Below, piece by piece: positions 43,513 to 52,202 of a stretch of DNA of 64,000 nt. The stretch is from contig CAVYKK010000013.1 of NCBI GenBank assembly GCA_963769045.1, positions 124,001 to 188,000 on the forward strand. Direction: 5' to 3'. The notes beneath the pieces were generated by a model that saw only the letters and a list, made by a program, of their open reading frames with translations, made no database searches and was not told where the DNA came from. Origin of the DNA: Methanocella_A sp963769045 (GTDB lineage Archaea; Halobacteriota; Methanocellia; Methanocellales; Methanocellaceae). Each line of letters begins with the position of its first letter. The first letter of the stretch is position 1. Both the position numbers and the translations under genes were made by a program.

Positions 43513-45164
43513 GTACATCCCCCTCCTCCGCCCGCGCAGGCACAGGCACAGGCGCAGGACACGCAGGCGCAGGCGCACGATACGCAGGCGCAGGACGAGC
43601 CCGGGGCCCGGGCTGGCGTCGACGCTGCCGCCGGTGGCGGGGCGTTAGCTGCGTTCCTGACACCCAGGAACGATTCTACGCCGCCGACGATGCCGGCGGA
43701 GGTAGTCTCGACCGAGTTGCTGATCTTGTTGGCGAAGCTCTCCACGCTCGAGGTGGTCTGGTTCGTGGGCGGGGCGGTCCCGGTCTGCGGCATTGGCTGC
43801 CCGGTCGTCGGCGTCTGCGGGACGTGCTGGTGCGGCAGCCCGAAGTAGTAGGGGTACCACCAGTAAATTGGCGGTATTGCGACCGTGTTCCAGCCTGGCG
43901 ACCGGAGGTAGTCCTTCGTCTTTGTGGTGAACTGCTCGTCGGCCATGAGCCAGAACATGTCCGTATCGTACTTCTGCAGCTTCAGTTCAGGCGTGTCCAC
44001 AGCCTGGACATCCTTCCACATGTCCTCGATCTTCTGTTTGTAGAAGGCTTCGGTCTCCTTGCGGCTGTACGGCCGGGTCTTGTCGACGACGCGCTGGGCC
44101 AACAGTTTGAAACAGTCCAGCAGTTTATCCTCGTTGAGCGTGTCGCCCTTGATGGCGTCCGCGAAGCGGGCTTCATAGTAGTTCAGGTCCTTCCGGGAAA
44201 CCAGCTCGATACGCAGCGGTTCGGTCGAGAGGAGCTTCGCGTTACCCTTCTTCAGGAGCCCGAACATGATCATAGTGAGAATCCGCTTCGGGTCGGTGCG
44301 CAGCAGCATGGCTGCCTCCACCGCGTCGAGGTTCTGGTTCACGCCCATGCCGCCCATGCTCAACGATGGTGAGGAGTACGGGCTGCGGAAGGCAGTCGAG
44401 AAGATGATAAGGATGATGACCCCGAGGAAGATGACCGGGATACAGCACGCGGCAGACCCGAAGATGGAACCCATCGTGCCACCCACATCGACGGGCATGC
44501 CGATGACGCCTCCGCTGCTGCCGGACGACGTGACGGCTCCTGCCGCCATGTAGCGGTCAGGGAAGCTGATGGCGGTGTCGAACTGCTGGTTGGGGCTGAG
44601 GCTGCTGCTGTTGAAGAAGACCATGGTCCGATTGTTCTCGGTGCCGATACCCGAGTACTCGCGCGGGCCGGTAAACACCTCGCTGGTGTTGATCTCAGCA
44701 GGCAGGAGGTACTTCACCATGGTATCGGTAATGGTCATATCCCACCATGGCGGGGTGAACGAGACGATATCGTATCCCGCCTTGTCCGCCGTGTAAACGA
44801 AGCCGGGCAGTGTGGAGTTGATGTACAGGGTGACATGATCGCCGGGATGCATGTCGAAGCCACGTACCTTGATGTATCCCGAGTCCATGTAGGCGTCATG
44901 CGTCTGGCCATTGCTATCTATGACGCTATGTACCTGCATGCTGCCGGTCGTCGCCGGTATCCAGACCTCCGGCCAGCTGCCGAGGACGATATCGGCGTCC
45001 ACATTGTATAGCATGTTCACGTTCCCTGAGCTGTCGACGTCAAGCGTGATATGCTGATAGTTGATCTGCCACCGCGTGGTCTCTGCATTTACCGTGCATG
45101 AGACCGCGATCAGCGCGACCGATGCCAGTACCAGGATGAGTAAAGTTCTTTTTGCCAGTGTCAT
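43509..45164 (-). CDS. DUF2207-like membrane protein with a Cys-rich C-terminal tail
   Basis: 551 residues from ATG 45164 (ATG 45173 also possible). Signal peptide (residues 1-25), an extracellular beta-rich DUF2207-like domain with PGDHVTLYINSTLPGF, a membrane helix near 250 (IPVIFLGVIILIIFSTAF), then a cytoplasmic domain (AAMLLRTDPKRILTMIMFGL). After a Pro/Thr/Gln linker comes a 29-residue tail with ten Cys in CAC, VSC and ACAC patterns and a final GGGGGCT. The tail lies on the cytoplasmic side, where the coupled radical SAM enzyme could modify it. Confidence 0.85.
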   Translation of the reverse strand: MTLAKRTLLILVLASVALIAVSCTVNAETTRWQINYQHITLDVDSSGNVNMLYNVDADIVLGSWPEVWIPATTGSMQVHSVIDSNGQTHDAYMDSGYIKVRGFDMHPGDHVTLYINSTLPGFVYTADKAGYDIVSFTPPWWDMTITDTMVKYLLPAEINTSEVFTGPREYSGIGTENNRTMVFFNSSSLSPNQQFDTAISFPDRYMAAGAVTSSGSSGGVIGMPVDVGGTMGSIFGSAACCIPVIFLGVIILIIFSTAFRSPYSSPSLSMGGMGVNQNLDAVEAAMLLRTDPKRILTMIMFGLLKKGNAKLLSTEPLRIELVSRKDLNYYEARFADAIKGDTLNEDKLLDCFKLLAQRVVDKTRPYSRKETEAFYKQKIEDMWKDVQAVDTPELKLQKYDTDMFWLMADEQFTTKTKDYLRSPGWNTVAIPPIYWWYPYYFGLPHQHVPQTPTTGQPMPQTGTAPPTNQTTSSVESFANKISNSVETTSAGIVGGVESFLGVRNAANAPPPAAASTPARAPGSSCACVSCACACVSCACACACAGGGGGCT

Positions 45165-45177
45165 GCCTGTCATCCCC

Positions 45178-45720
45178 CTAGTGTTTTTCTGCCTCCGGCT
45201 CCTCGGGGGGCCGCATCTTTCTCCACTCGACCGGCGCGCCGCAGCTCGGGCAGCGTATAGCGTTGATGTCGATGGGCGTGCCACAGTACGGGCAGCGCAT
45301 CCTGACGTCCTGCGGGAACATGTACGTTTTCACGCCCATGTACTTCGTCGCGTCGAGGTTGATGAAGCACACGCCCTTCCGCGCGAGGTGGTCCAGGACT
45401 TTCTCGGCGTCTTCGTCGTTGAACCCGATAGCGACCATATCGGTGACGGTTACGATGCCATTCTTCTTCTTCGAAACCGCGACCACCTGCCGCTCCATGT
45501 TGTGCTCCCGTGCCCCGGCCATTTTCTCCGTTTGAATAATGGAGTAGGCCATGTACAGGGCTGCGCCGGACATGCCGAGGATTACCAGCCCTATCAGTAT
45601 GAAAGCGATCGACCAGGCCCTGCCTGCGATAAGCGCCATGAGCGCGATGAACCAGAAAGGCAGGCTGATCAGGAACAGCGCAACGCTGATCACCATGAGC
45701 AATTTGACCCGCGAATTCAC
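45178..45720 (-). CDS. Membrane protein with winged-helix-like segment and zinc ribbon
   Basis: 180 residues from GTG 45720. Two membrane helices at ~5-60, a soluble part (VTDMVAIGFNDEDAEKVLDHLARKG) that reads like a small helix-turn-helix, and a C-terminal zinc ribbon CPYCGTPI...CPSCGAPVEW. First gene of the operon with the DUF2207-like and radical SAM genes (13-bp gap). May help anchor or recognise the partner proteins. Confidence 0.75.
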   Translation of the reverse strand: MNSRVKLLMVISVALFLISLPFWFIALMALIAGRAWSIAFILIGLVILGMSGAALYMAYSIIQTEKMAGAREHNMERQVVAVSKKKNGIVTVTDMVAIGFNDEDAEKVLDHLARKGVCFINLDATKYMGVKTYMFPQDVRMRCPYCGTPIDINAIRCPSCGAPVEWRKMRPPEEPEAEKH

Positions 45721-45837
45721 GATGATACATTAGGCGCTCGCGAGTATAGATATTTTATTGTTTTGAGCCCTGAGCAACAGATTGCAACCGGGCCAGCCGG
45801 GCGGTCGCGCGCGCGAACGGGCAATCCACGCAGTCGC

Positions 45838-46410
45838 TTACCAGACTGATCCCAGCGGCCATGACGTTATGATGACGGCACATGCAAACGCGGCAGCCGC
45901 CGTGATGGCGTTATCATATTTACCTGCATAAGCTTCTGCGGCCATGCCTCCGGCCGCTCCCGCGATTGCCATGGGAATGCCCGCGATTAAATACCCGGCC
46001 CCGGCGGCTACTAAGAACCCGGCAAGCGAACCATACAGCGTCTTGTTCGAGTATGGCAGCCGCGGTCCCTTCATTGCCCTGCCGGCCAGGCCTGCGACAC
46101 CGTCGCCTACCGTCATCACGACGATGGCAACGTAGCACGCCTCTGGCATGAAGACAGTGGACAGCGCCAGCAACGCGATGATGGAAAGCAGGTACGCCAG
46201 TGGCTCCATGGCCACGGTGCCAAACTCGCGCTCCCGGTACAGGTGCCTGAAGAACCGGGGGACGGCCCGGCGTTTCTGTCGTTCGAAAACAATGAAAAGG
46301 AGCAGGCTCAGGAATGCGAGGGCCAGCGCAAGGTACTTGTTATAGATGGCGACGGGCACGAATAGCACGCCCCCAATATGAAAAATCTTTCTAAGCGGGA
46401 ACATTTGCAT
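45838..46410 (-). CDS. CTP-dependent polyprenol/phytol kinase family membrane protein
   Basis: 190 residues, about six membrane helices. LRKIFHIGG at the start, VGDGVAGLAGRAMKG and LPYSNKTLYGSLAGF match the dolichol kinase/VTE5/Dgk1 group, which phosphorylates lipid alcohols with CTP. In archaea a role in isoprenoid salvage or lipid-carrier synthesis is likely; the substrate is not determined. Confidence 0.82.
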   Translation of the reverse strand: MQMFPLRKIFHIGGVLFVPVAIYNKYLALALAFLSLLLFIVFERQKRRAVPRFFRHLYREREFGTVAMEPLAYLLSIIALLALSTVFMPEACYVAIVVMTVGDGVAGLAGRAMKGPRLPYSNKTLYGSLAGFLVAAGAGYLIAGIPMAIAGAAGGMAAEAYAGKYDNAITAAAAFACAVIITSWPLGSVW

Positions 46411-46541
46411 TACAATCCCATTATCTAGACCCGCTACTTGAATGTAACTATAAAACCGAGGAAGTGCAACAGGTTAATGCGATAATGATGCTATCTACTT
46501 ATAAAATATCATAACGACCGATATTGAATACTTCCCATAAT

Positions 46542-46830
46542 AATCGCGGTGCGACGCCCGTGCTTGCTTCTTGTTAACTAGGCCTATCGACCAATAGCTA
46601 ATACTTTCCATTCTAATCGCGGTGCGACGCCCGTGCTTGCTTCTTGTAAACCGGCATCGTTACAACCGTCTATTGCTCCAAATACCAATCGCGGTGCGAC
46701 GCCCGTGCTTGCTTCTTGTAAACCGGCATCGTTACAACCGTCTATTGCTCCAAATACCAATCGCGGTGCGACGCCCGTGCTTGCTTCTTGTAAACCGGCA
46801 TCGTTACAACCGTCTATTGCTCCAAATACC
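46542..46830 (+). repeat. Four outlying 72-bp repeat units before element B
   Basis: Copies of AATCGCGGTGCGACGCCCGT...TTCTTGTAAA begin at 46542, 46615, 46687 and 46759; the next, at 46831, is the end of element B. The intervals are 73, 72, 72, 72. The last three interspersed ~36-bp segments are identical. Confidence 0.95.
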
Positions 46831-47540
46831 AATCGCGGTGCGACGCCCGTGCTTGCTTCGCCGCACGTGCTACTACGGGTTTTTCCGGTGTTCCGGTGTC
46901 GGGCGACGGGCTCGCACCTTCGTCGGCCCAACGCGCCTTCGGCGGCGTCGAGCCTCCTTTGCAAGCCCTGAAAAACACGCTTTCAGCAGCGTTTTTCACA
47001 CCCGCCACCTACACACCCCTCGCACAGCTACGCGTGCGAAGGGGCAAGCCGAAAAAACCCTCCGCCTTCCGCGGAGAAGCACAGGCTACCCATACCAACA
47101 ATAGAACAGGCAGCGAGCCAATACTAGTCCTGGTACGCGTTGCCTTTGCTGCTTCGCGGTCCGCGGAGGGTTTTTCTGGCCGAAGGCCCCTCGCACGCGA
47201 AGCTGTGCGAGGGGTGCGGAGGCGGCCGGGCAATGAACGCTGCCGACAGGCGCGTTGCTTAGCGCTTGCGAAGCGGTCGAGTCCGGCGCAGCGAAGCGCA
47301 GCCGGGCACGTCCGGCGAGGGTGCGAGCGCGGCCCGGACGGTGTAGCACTCGACGGATGAAAAAGGGTATTTTCAAGTAGAGGTGATGAAAAATAGCTAT
47401 GTCTAAACTCCATTTATATGGTTTATTACATTTATCGTTAGATCGGCATGCATCGGCTTCATTTATTAAATTTTTCATGAAACCGGAAAAACCCGGAGTA
47501 GCCCATGCGACGAAGTAAGCATGGGCGTCGCACCGCGATT
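46831..47540. repeat. Giant imperfect-palindrome dispersed repeat, copy B (710 bp, with insertion)
   Basis: Same arms as copy C and the same orientation: CGCACGTGCTACTACGGG on the left, CCGGAGTAGCCCATGCGACG on the right, a central ACTAGT. Compared with C it carries ~140 extra AT-rich bases at ~47341-47480, between GCCCGGACGG and ACCGGAAAAACCC. One further outlying unit ends at 47616. The whole gap 46411-47702 is repeat sequence; no gene supported. Confidence 0.9.
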
Positions 47541-47702
47541 AATAATGTATTGACAATATTATGCTGTTCTGAAACTCTGTAGTAATACAGGAAGGCATGG
47601 GCGTCGCACCGCGATTTGTTATGGGAATACCTTTTTAGTTCATTTCATATTGGCAAATGGCAATACCGTTCGCATTATCAGGAATAATAATACAATCACC
47701 AG

Positions 47703-48728
47703 TTACCACAGTTTTATTCCACGAATTGTACAACCACTTTTAATTACTTTACCAACGATGCTGCCGTCTGTCATCTTCACGATGGCGCCAGCGTCCTCTT
47801 TGCTGCAGACGATCACATAGCCCATGCCCATGTTGAAGGTCCGGTACATCTCTTTGTCCTCGACGTTGCCCTTTTCCTGGATGAGCCGGAAGATATCCGG
47901 CACGGGCAACGGATCGGTGAACTCGAAGCCATACTTGGTGATCCGCTGCAGGTTGAAGAGGCCGCCGCCGGTGATATGGGCCATGCCGTGGATGTTGAAC
48001 CGGTGGCATAAGCCCGGGACCTCGGCGTAAATCCTGGTCGGCTTTAACAGTTCGGCACCGATGGTCGTCTTTTTGTTGTAGGGGAACTTATCGGTGTACT
48101 TCAGGCCGGCCTTCTCGATGACCTTGCGCACCAGGCTGTAGCCGTTCGAGTGGACGCCGTTCGACGGCAGGCCCACGACTACGTCGCCGGGCTTGATTTC
48201 GGTCCCGGTGACGATGCGGTCTTTCTGGACGACGCCGACGGCCGTCCCTGCGAGGTCGAAGCCTTTGATGATATCCGGCAGCGCCGCGGTCTCGCCGCCG
48301 ACGATGGTGATGTTCGCCTGGCGGGCGCCCTCGTTGAGGCCGACCATCAGGTCCCGGACCAGCCGGTCGTTGGCCTTCTCCAGCGAGATGTAGTCAACGA
48401 AGGCCAGCGGCTCGATACCCATGACATAGAGGTCATTGACGTTCATGGCTACGCAGTCGATGCCGACCGTGTCCCATTTCTCCATGATATCCGCAATGAT
48501 CAGCTTGGTGCCCACGCCATCCGTCGTGATCGCCAGGGCAAAATAGCCCATATCGATCAGGCCCGCATAGTGACCTTCGCCGACAAGGGGAGCCCCGAAG
48601 CCTTCCCGCTTGAAGGTCAGCCCTTTCGCGATGATGCCTGATTTGATGTAGTCGAGCTTGCCGATGTCCACGCCGGACCCGGCATAGGTCATATGGTCGC
48701 CGGATGCCTTTTTCTTCTTCCCCTGCAT
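47703..48728 (-). CDS. purM: Phosphoribosylformylglycinamidine cyclo-ligase (AIR synthetase)
   Basis: 341 residues from ATG 48728. Gly-rich start YAGSGVDIGK, ITTDGVGTKL, DCVAMNVNDLYVMG, GGETAALPD and LPSNGVHSNGYSL are PurM motifs. Closes the imidazole ring in purine synthesis using ATP. Likely a short or absent leader. A nonamer repeat (GGACACAGAGAGCACTAAGG) lies just upstream. Confidence 0.95.
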   Translation of the reverse strand: MQGKKKKASGDHMTYAGSGVDIGKLDYIKSGIIAKGLTFKREGFGAPLVGEGHYAGLIDMGYFALAITTDGVGTKLIIADIMEKWDTVGIDCVAMNVNDLYVMGIEPLAFVDYISLEKANDRLVRDLMVGLNEGARQANITIVGGETAALPDIIKGFDLAGTAVGVVQKDRIVTGTEIKPGDVVVGLPSNGVHSNGYSLVRKVIEKAGLKYTDKFPYNKKTTIGAELLKPTRIYAEVPGLCHRFNIHGMAHITGGGLFNLQRITKYGFEFTDPLPVPDIFRLIQEKGNVEDKEMYRTFNMGMGYVIVCSKEDAGAIVKMTDGSIVGKVIKSGCTIRGIKLW

Positions 48729-48763
48729 GATCGAGAATTGCTTGGTATCATAGATAAAACTTA

Positions 48764-48808
48764 GCATTGGACACAGAGAGCACTAAGGCCACGGAGGGCA
48801 CGAAGGTT
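48764..48808. repeat. Single-arm nonamer repeat upstream of purM
   Basis: ATTGGACACAGAGAGCACTAAGGCC and onward; the same sequence type as at 31883-31994 and 60467-60511. No clear partner arm here. Confidence 0.7.
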
Positions 48809-48881
48809 TCTTCAGGCAGCCGGTCGGGCGGCTTCGCGCGCGCGAGTATGTGCTCTGCCCCGGCACGCGACGATATCCCCG

Positions 48882-49994
48882 TTACTTCCCGATGCGGCGG
48901 TAGCTGATCGCTCCGGCGATCGCAACGAGCAGCAGCACGAGAACAATCAGCCCGAAGACTATCAGGCTGTTGCCCGAGCCGAACAGCGGTGCAGGGGTCG
49001 GAGACGGCTGCACATCGACGTAGGTCGTGTTGACGATGTAGGCGACACCGTACGGGGTCTTACCGGTAGCGAACGTACGGTTTACTTTGAGCGGGGCCGT
49101 ATCGATGACAGAAATCGTGTCTCCGCCCGAGTTTGCGACGTAGGCCTGCCGGCCGTCTTCGCTTAAAGCCACGCCGGCCGGCATCTTTCCGACAGTCGCC
49201 GTGCCGGTTATGGCGCGGTTGCTCAGGTCCAGGACGGCCAGTGTGTTCCCGTTCATGTTGGTGACGTATACGGTCCGGTTATCCGGGCTTACCGCCATCC
49301 CGTACGGCCCGTTGCCGGCGGATACCGAAGCGTTCACCTTGCGCGAGGCGAGATCGACGAAGGATATGTTGCCGTCTGTGGTACTGGAGATCAGCGCCGT
49401 GCCTCCCGGGACAATGACTATCCCGTTGAAGCTGCCGCCTGCCGGAATGACCGCATCTATGAGGCCCGTGGCCGGATTGATGACCAGGAGCCGGTTGTCT
49501 CCCGGGTCGAGCGCGTATACCAGGCCGTCCTCGCCCGCAGCAATGCCCGAAGGATGAACGGCAGGCATTGTGACGATCCGATCGCCGGTGGCCACATCGT
49601 AGATCGAGATCTGAAAGCCATAAGCGTTCGAGACGTAAGCCCGGGAACCGTCGTTGCTAAAAGCGACCCCCGTCGGTCCCTGCTCCACTTTAAATGTGTT
49701 GACGAGGGTATCGTCGGCCGTATCGATGACCGAGATCGTGCCGTCATCGTAATTCACGACCAGGGCCCTGGCGTGGTCCGTGTTGAGGGCAATTAAATAG
49801 GGCTGGCTTCCCACAGGTATCATACGGTCAACGGCCCCGGTCGATACGTTTATGACCTGGACATAGTTCTCGCCTTTACAGGTGACGTACAGCTTATCGT
49901 TGTGCACCTCGACCTGCTCGGACATGGCTAAGGTGCCGTACAGGCTTAAGGCTAAGGTAAGCGATAAGATAGCTATCATTAATGTCCGATACAT
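48882..49994 (-). CDS. Surface-anchored YVTN beta-propeller protein
   Basis: 370 residues from ATG 49994. Signal peptide (residues 1-23), then ~7 blades of the YVTN type (AYVSNAYGFQISIYDVATG; VYVTNMNGNTLAVLDLS; AYVANSGGDTISVIDT). A Pro-rich stalk (PSPTPAPLFGSG) leads to a C-terminal membrane helix and basic tail. Such propellers are common methanogen surface-layer-associated proteins, role in adhesion or binding inferred. Confidence 0.9.
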   Translation of the reverse strand: MYRTLMIAILSLTLALSLYGTLAMSEQVEVHNDKLYVTCKGENYVQVINVSTGAVDRMIPVGSQPYLIALNTDHARALVVNYDDGTISVIDTADDTLVNTFKVEQGPTGVAFSNDGSRAYVSNAYGFQISIYDVATGDRIVTMPAVHPSGIAAGEDGLVYALDPGDNRLLVINPATGLIDAVIPAGGSFNGIVIVPGGTALISSTTDGNISFVDLASRKVNASVSAGNGPYGMAVSPDNRTVYVTNMNGNTLAVLDLSNRAITGTATVGKMPAGVALSEDGRQAYVANSGGDTISVIDTAPLKVNRTFATGKTPYGVAYIVNTTYVDVQPSPTPAPLFGSGNSLIVFGLIVLVLLLVAIAGAISYRRIGK

Positions 49995-50105
49995 GCCAGG
50001 CCTCAAACTTTGACTCTATAAGCAATTGCTTAACAAATAAATAGTGTTACTGGTAAATAGCGTTTATTATGGTTCCAGTAAGTATGAAAAAGTGCTGAAG
50101 AAAAA

Positions 50106-50267
50106 TCAGTGTTCGCGCGAATACATCTCGACCGGGTTAGGCACGAAGCGGCGGATCGGGCACAGGTCAGCGTCGCTGTGAGGCTGAATGATGATCCGGT
50201 AGGTGCTGCACTCGCCGCTCTGTATGTTGATAGGCTTAAAGAATTTGCATTGATGGCAAAAAGGCAT
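50106..50267 (-). CDS. Tiny four-cysteine protein, copy 1
   Basis: 53 residues from ATG 50267, preceded by GGGGGAAACA. MPFCHQCKFFKPINIQSGEC and LCPIRRFVPNPVEM give a C-x2-C...C...C arrangement. Aligns with the neighbour at 50410. The pattern recalls small Fe-S or rubredoxin-like subunits such as those of glycyl-radical enzymes, but that link is only suggestive. Too short for standard gene callers. Confidence 0.75.
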   Translation of the reverse strand: MPFCHQCKFFKPINIQSGECSTYRIIIQPHSDADLCPIRRFVPNPVEMYSREH

Positions 50268-50409
50268 TGTTTCCCCCGCATAAAATCACCCCGCCGGCTT
50301 AAATGCCTTTGTTTCCCCATAATACGGCTGCTTCACAGGGATTGTTTAAGAGACGGCATCAAGAATAGCTGCTGTTGAACCGACCGTTACGATATTCGGG
50401 AAAGCGGGT

Positions 50410-50544
50410 TTACTTCGGCACGAACATCCGGATCGGGCACCGGGCCGTGTCGTTGTCCTGCGGGATAACGATCCCGGCGTTGGTGCACTCGCCCGTCTTC
50501 GCGTCCTTCGGCTTATAGAACTTGCACTGCGAACATGTCGGCAT
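50410..50544 (-). CDS. Tiny four-cysteine protein, copy 2
   Basis: 44 residues from ATG 50544. MPTCSQCKFYKPKDAKTGEC and RCPIRMFVPK; 4 Cys in the same spacing as copy 1. Two conserved tandem copies with the same Cys pattern argue that both are real genes. Likely a metal-binding mini-protein; function unknown. Confidence 0.75.
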   Translation of the reverse strand: MPTCSQCKFYKPKDAKTGECTNAGIVIPQDNDTARCPIRMFVPK

Positions 50545-50618
50545 GTGATGCTGCCTCAGAAATAGAATATGTTTCCCTGATGGAGAATAATCTTTTCGAA
50601 AAAAGGGATGAGGGTCGT

Positions 50619-52022
50619 TCAGGGCTTGTCCAGCTCGAACTCATCATGAAGTACCTTCACGGCCCGGTTCGCGTCGTCCTTGCTGACCACGAAGGAGATG
50701 TTCGCCTCTGAGGAGCCCTGGCTGATCATCCTGATGTTGACCAGCTCCCGGCCCAGCGCGGTGAACACCCGCCCGGCGATGCCGGGGTTGCCCGCCATGC
50801 CGCCGCCGACGACGGCGACCACACAGACGTTGTTGTTGCAGGTCAGGTCCCGGACGATGTCGCCGCTGAACTCGGCCTTGAGCGCGGCGATCGCCTTGTC
50901 GACCTGCGCGCCGTCGATGGCCAGCGAGACGTTGAACTCGCTCGACGCCTGGCTGATCATGATGATATTGATGTCTTCTTTGCCCAGCGCCGAGAAAATG
51001 CGCCCGGCCACGCCCGGCGTGCCGGACAGGCCTGCGCCGCTGATGTTGATCAGACCGATGTTCTTGATCATCGTCACTGCCTTGATCGGGTGGCCGTTGG
51101 CGGAGGTATCCTTCATGAGCACCACGGTGCCCGGGTGCTCCGGCTGGAACGTGTTGAGCACCTTGACGGGGATGCCTTTTTTCACGGCCGGCTCGATGGT
51201 CTTGGGGTGCAGGACCTTGGCGCCGAAGTAGGACATCTCCATCGCCTCGAGATAGGTCACGACCGGCAGCGTCCGGGCCTGGGGGACCAGCCGCGGGTCA
51301 GTGGTCATGATACCGTTGACGTCCGTGTAGATCCAGATCTCGCTCGCGTCGATGGCCGCGCCGATGATGGAAGCGCTGTAGTCCGAGCCTCCCCGGCCCA
51401 GCACGGTGATGACGCCTTTCTTGTCCGCGGCGACGAAGCCCGTGACCACCGGTATAAATCCGGCCTTTAGCAAGGGCATAAGGCTTTCTTTGACCCTGAC
51501 GTCCGTCACCGGGTCTAGCCTCGCACTCTCGTACCGGCTGTCGGTGATGACGCCGGCCTCTCCGCCGGAGAAATGCTTCGACTTCATGCCCAGGTCGCGC
51601 AGCGAGGCGCTCAGGATTGGCACGCACATGCGCTCGCCGAAAGAATAGATATAGGCCAGCGACCGGTTGGTCAGCTCGCCAAGGTAACAGACGCCCACGA
51701 GGGCGTTTTTCAGCTCAGTTAAGCGCTGCTGAATTTCCGCTCGGACCTCGTCCCGGATGGCGGCATCATGTATCGCGTCGACAATGGCCTTTTCGTGGCG
51801 GTCGGCGAGGGCAGTGAAATGCGTCTCGATCTCCTTTGCATTGCACGTATTGCTTGCGATCTGGGCCATCTCAAAGAGCTTATCCGTCACGCCGGTCATG
51901 GCCGAAGCGACCACTATGACCTCGTTGTCCTGGTCGTAGTACCTTTTGGCCAGCGCAGCCACGTTCCTGATCCTGGGGCCGTCGCCTACCGAGGTGCCGC
52001 CGAACTTCATCACGATGCGCAT
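50619..52022 (-). CDS. lysC: Aspartate kinase
   Basis: 467 residues from ATG 52022. N-terminal IVMKFGGTSVGDGPRI, GRGGSDYSASIIGAAIDA, then two ACT domains (NISGAGLSGTPGVAGRIFSA; VVGGGMAGNPGIAGRVFTA) for allosteric control by lysine or threonine. Phosphorylates aspartate, the first step to Lys, Thr and Met. Single gene with a TATA-like TATATAAG upstream. Confidence 0.95.
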   Translation of the reverse strand: MRIVMKFGGTSVGDGPRIRNVAALAKRYYDQDNEVIVVASAMTGVTDKLFEMAQIASNTCNAKEIETHFTALADRHEKAIVDAIHDAAIRDEVRAEIQQRLTELKNALVGVCYLGELTNRSLAYIYSFGERMCVPILSASLRDLGMKSKHFSGGEAGVITDSRYESARLDPVTDVRVKESLMPLLKAGFIPVVTGFVAADKKGVITVLGRGGSDYSASIIGAAIDASEIWIYTDVNGIMTTDPRLVPQARTLPVVTYLEAMEMSYFGAKVLHPKTIEPAVKKGIPVKVLNTFQPEHPGTVVLMKDTSANGHPIKAVTMIKNIGLINISGAGLSGTPGVAGRIFSALGKEDINIIMISQASSEFNVSLAIDGAQVDKAIAALKAEFSGDIVRDLTCNNNVCVVAVVGGGMAGNPGIAGRVFTALGRELVNIRMISQGSSEANISFVVSKDDANRAVKVLHDEFELDKP

Positions 52023-52202
52023 CGTCAATCACAATCCGTCTGGAAGACAAGTATTAGTGATACTGTTCAGGGTATATAAGAAAATTGCGAGTATATGACT
52101 TTAGCGGTTAAGGATGCGCCTGCAGGCCATGTATGATCGCCTGTATGGCAACCGGAAAACAGGGAGAAAGGGATTAATATAATAATGCCCTAGTAAGAAT
52201 AT

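Noticed and set aside
46542..46866. CRISPR array (36-bp repeats, 36-bp spacers)
   Set aside because: The unit is the end repeat of the giant palindrome, occurs inverted on the other side, the last three spacers are identical and no cas genes are near.
46584..47413. Arg-rich open frames on both strands across the palindromes (also 2428-3199 and 57233-57897)
   Set aside because: They overlap each other in opposite directions, follow the repeat sequence, lack start signals and domains.
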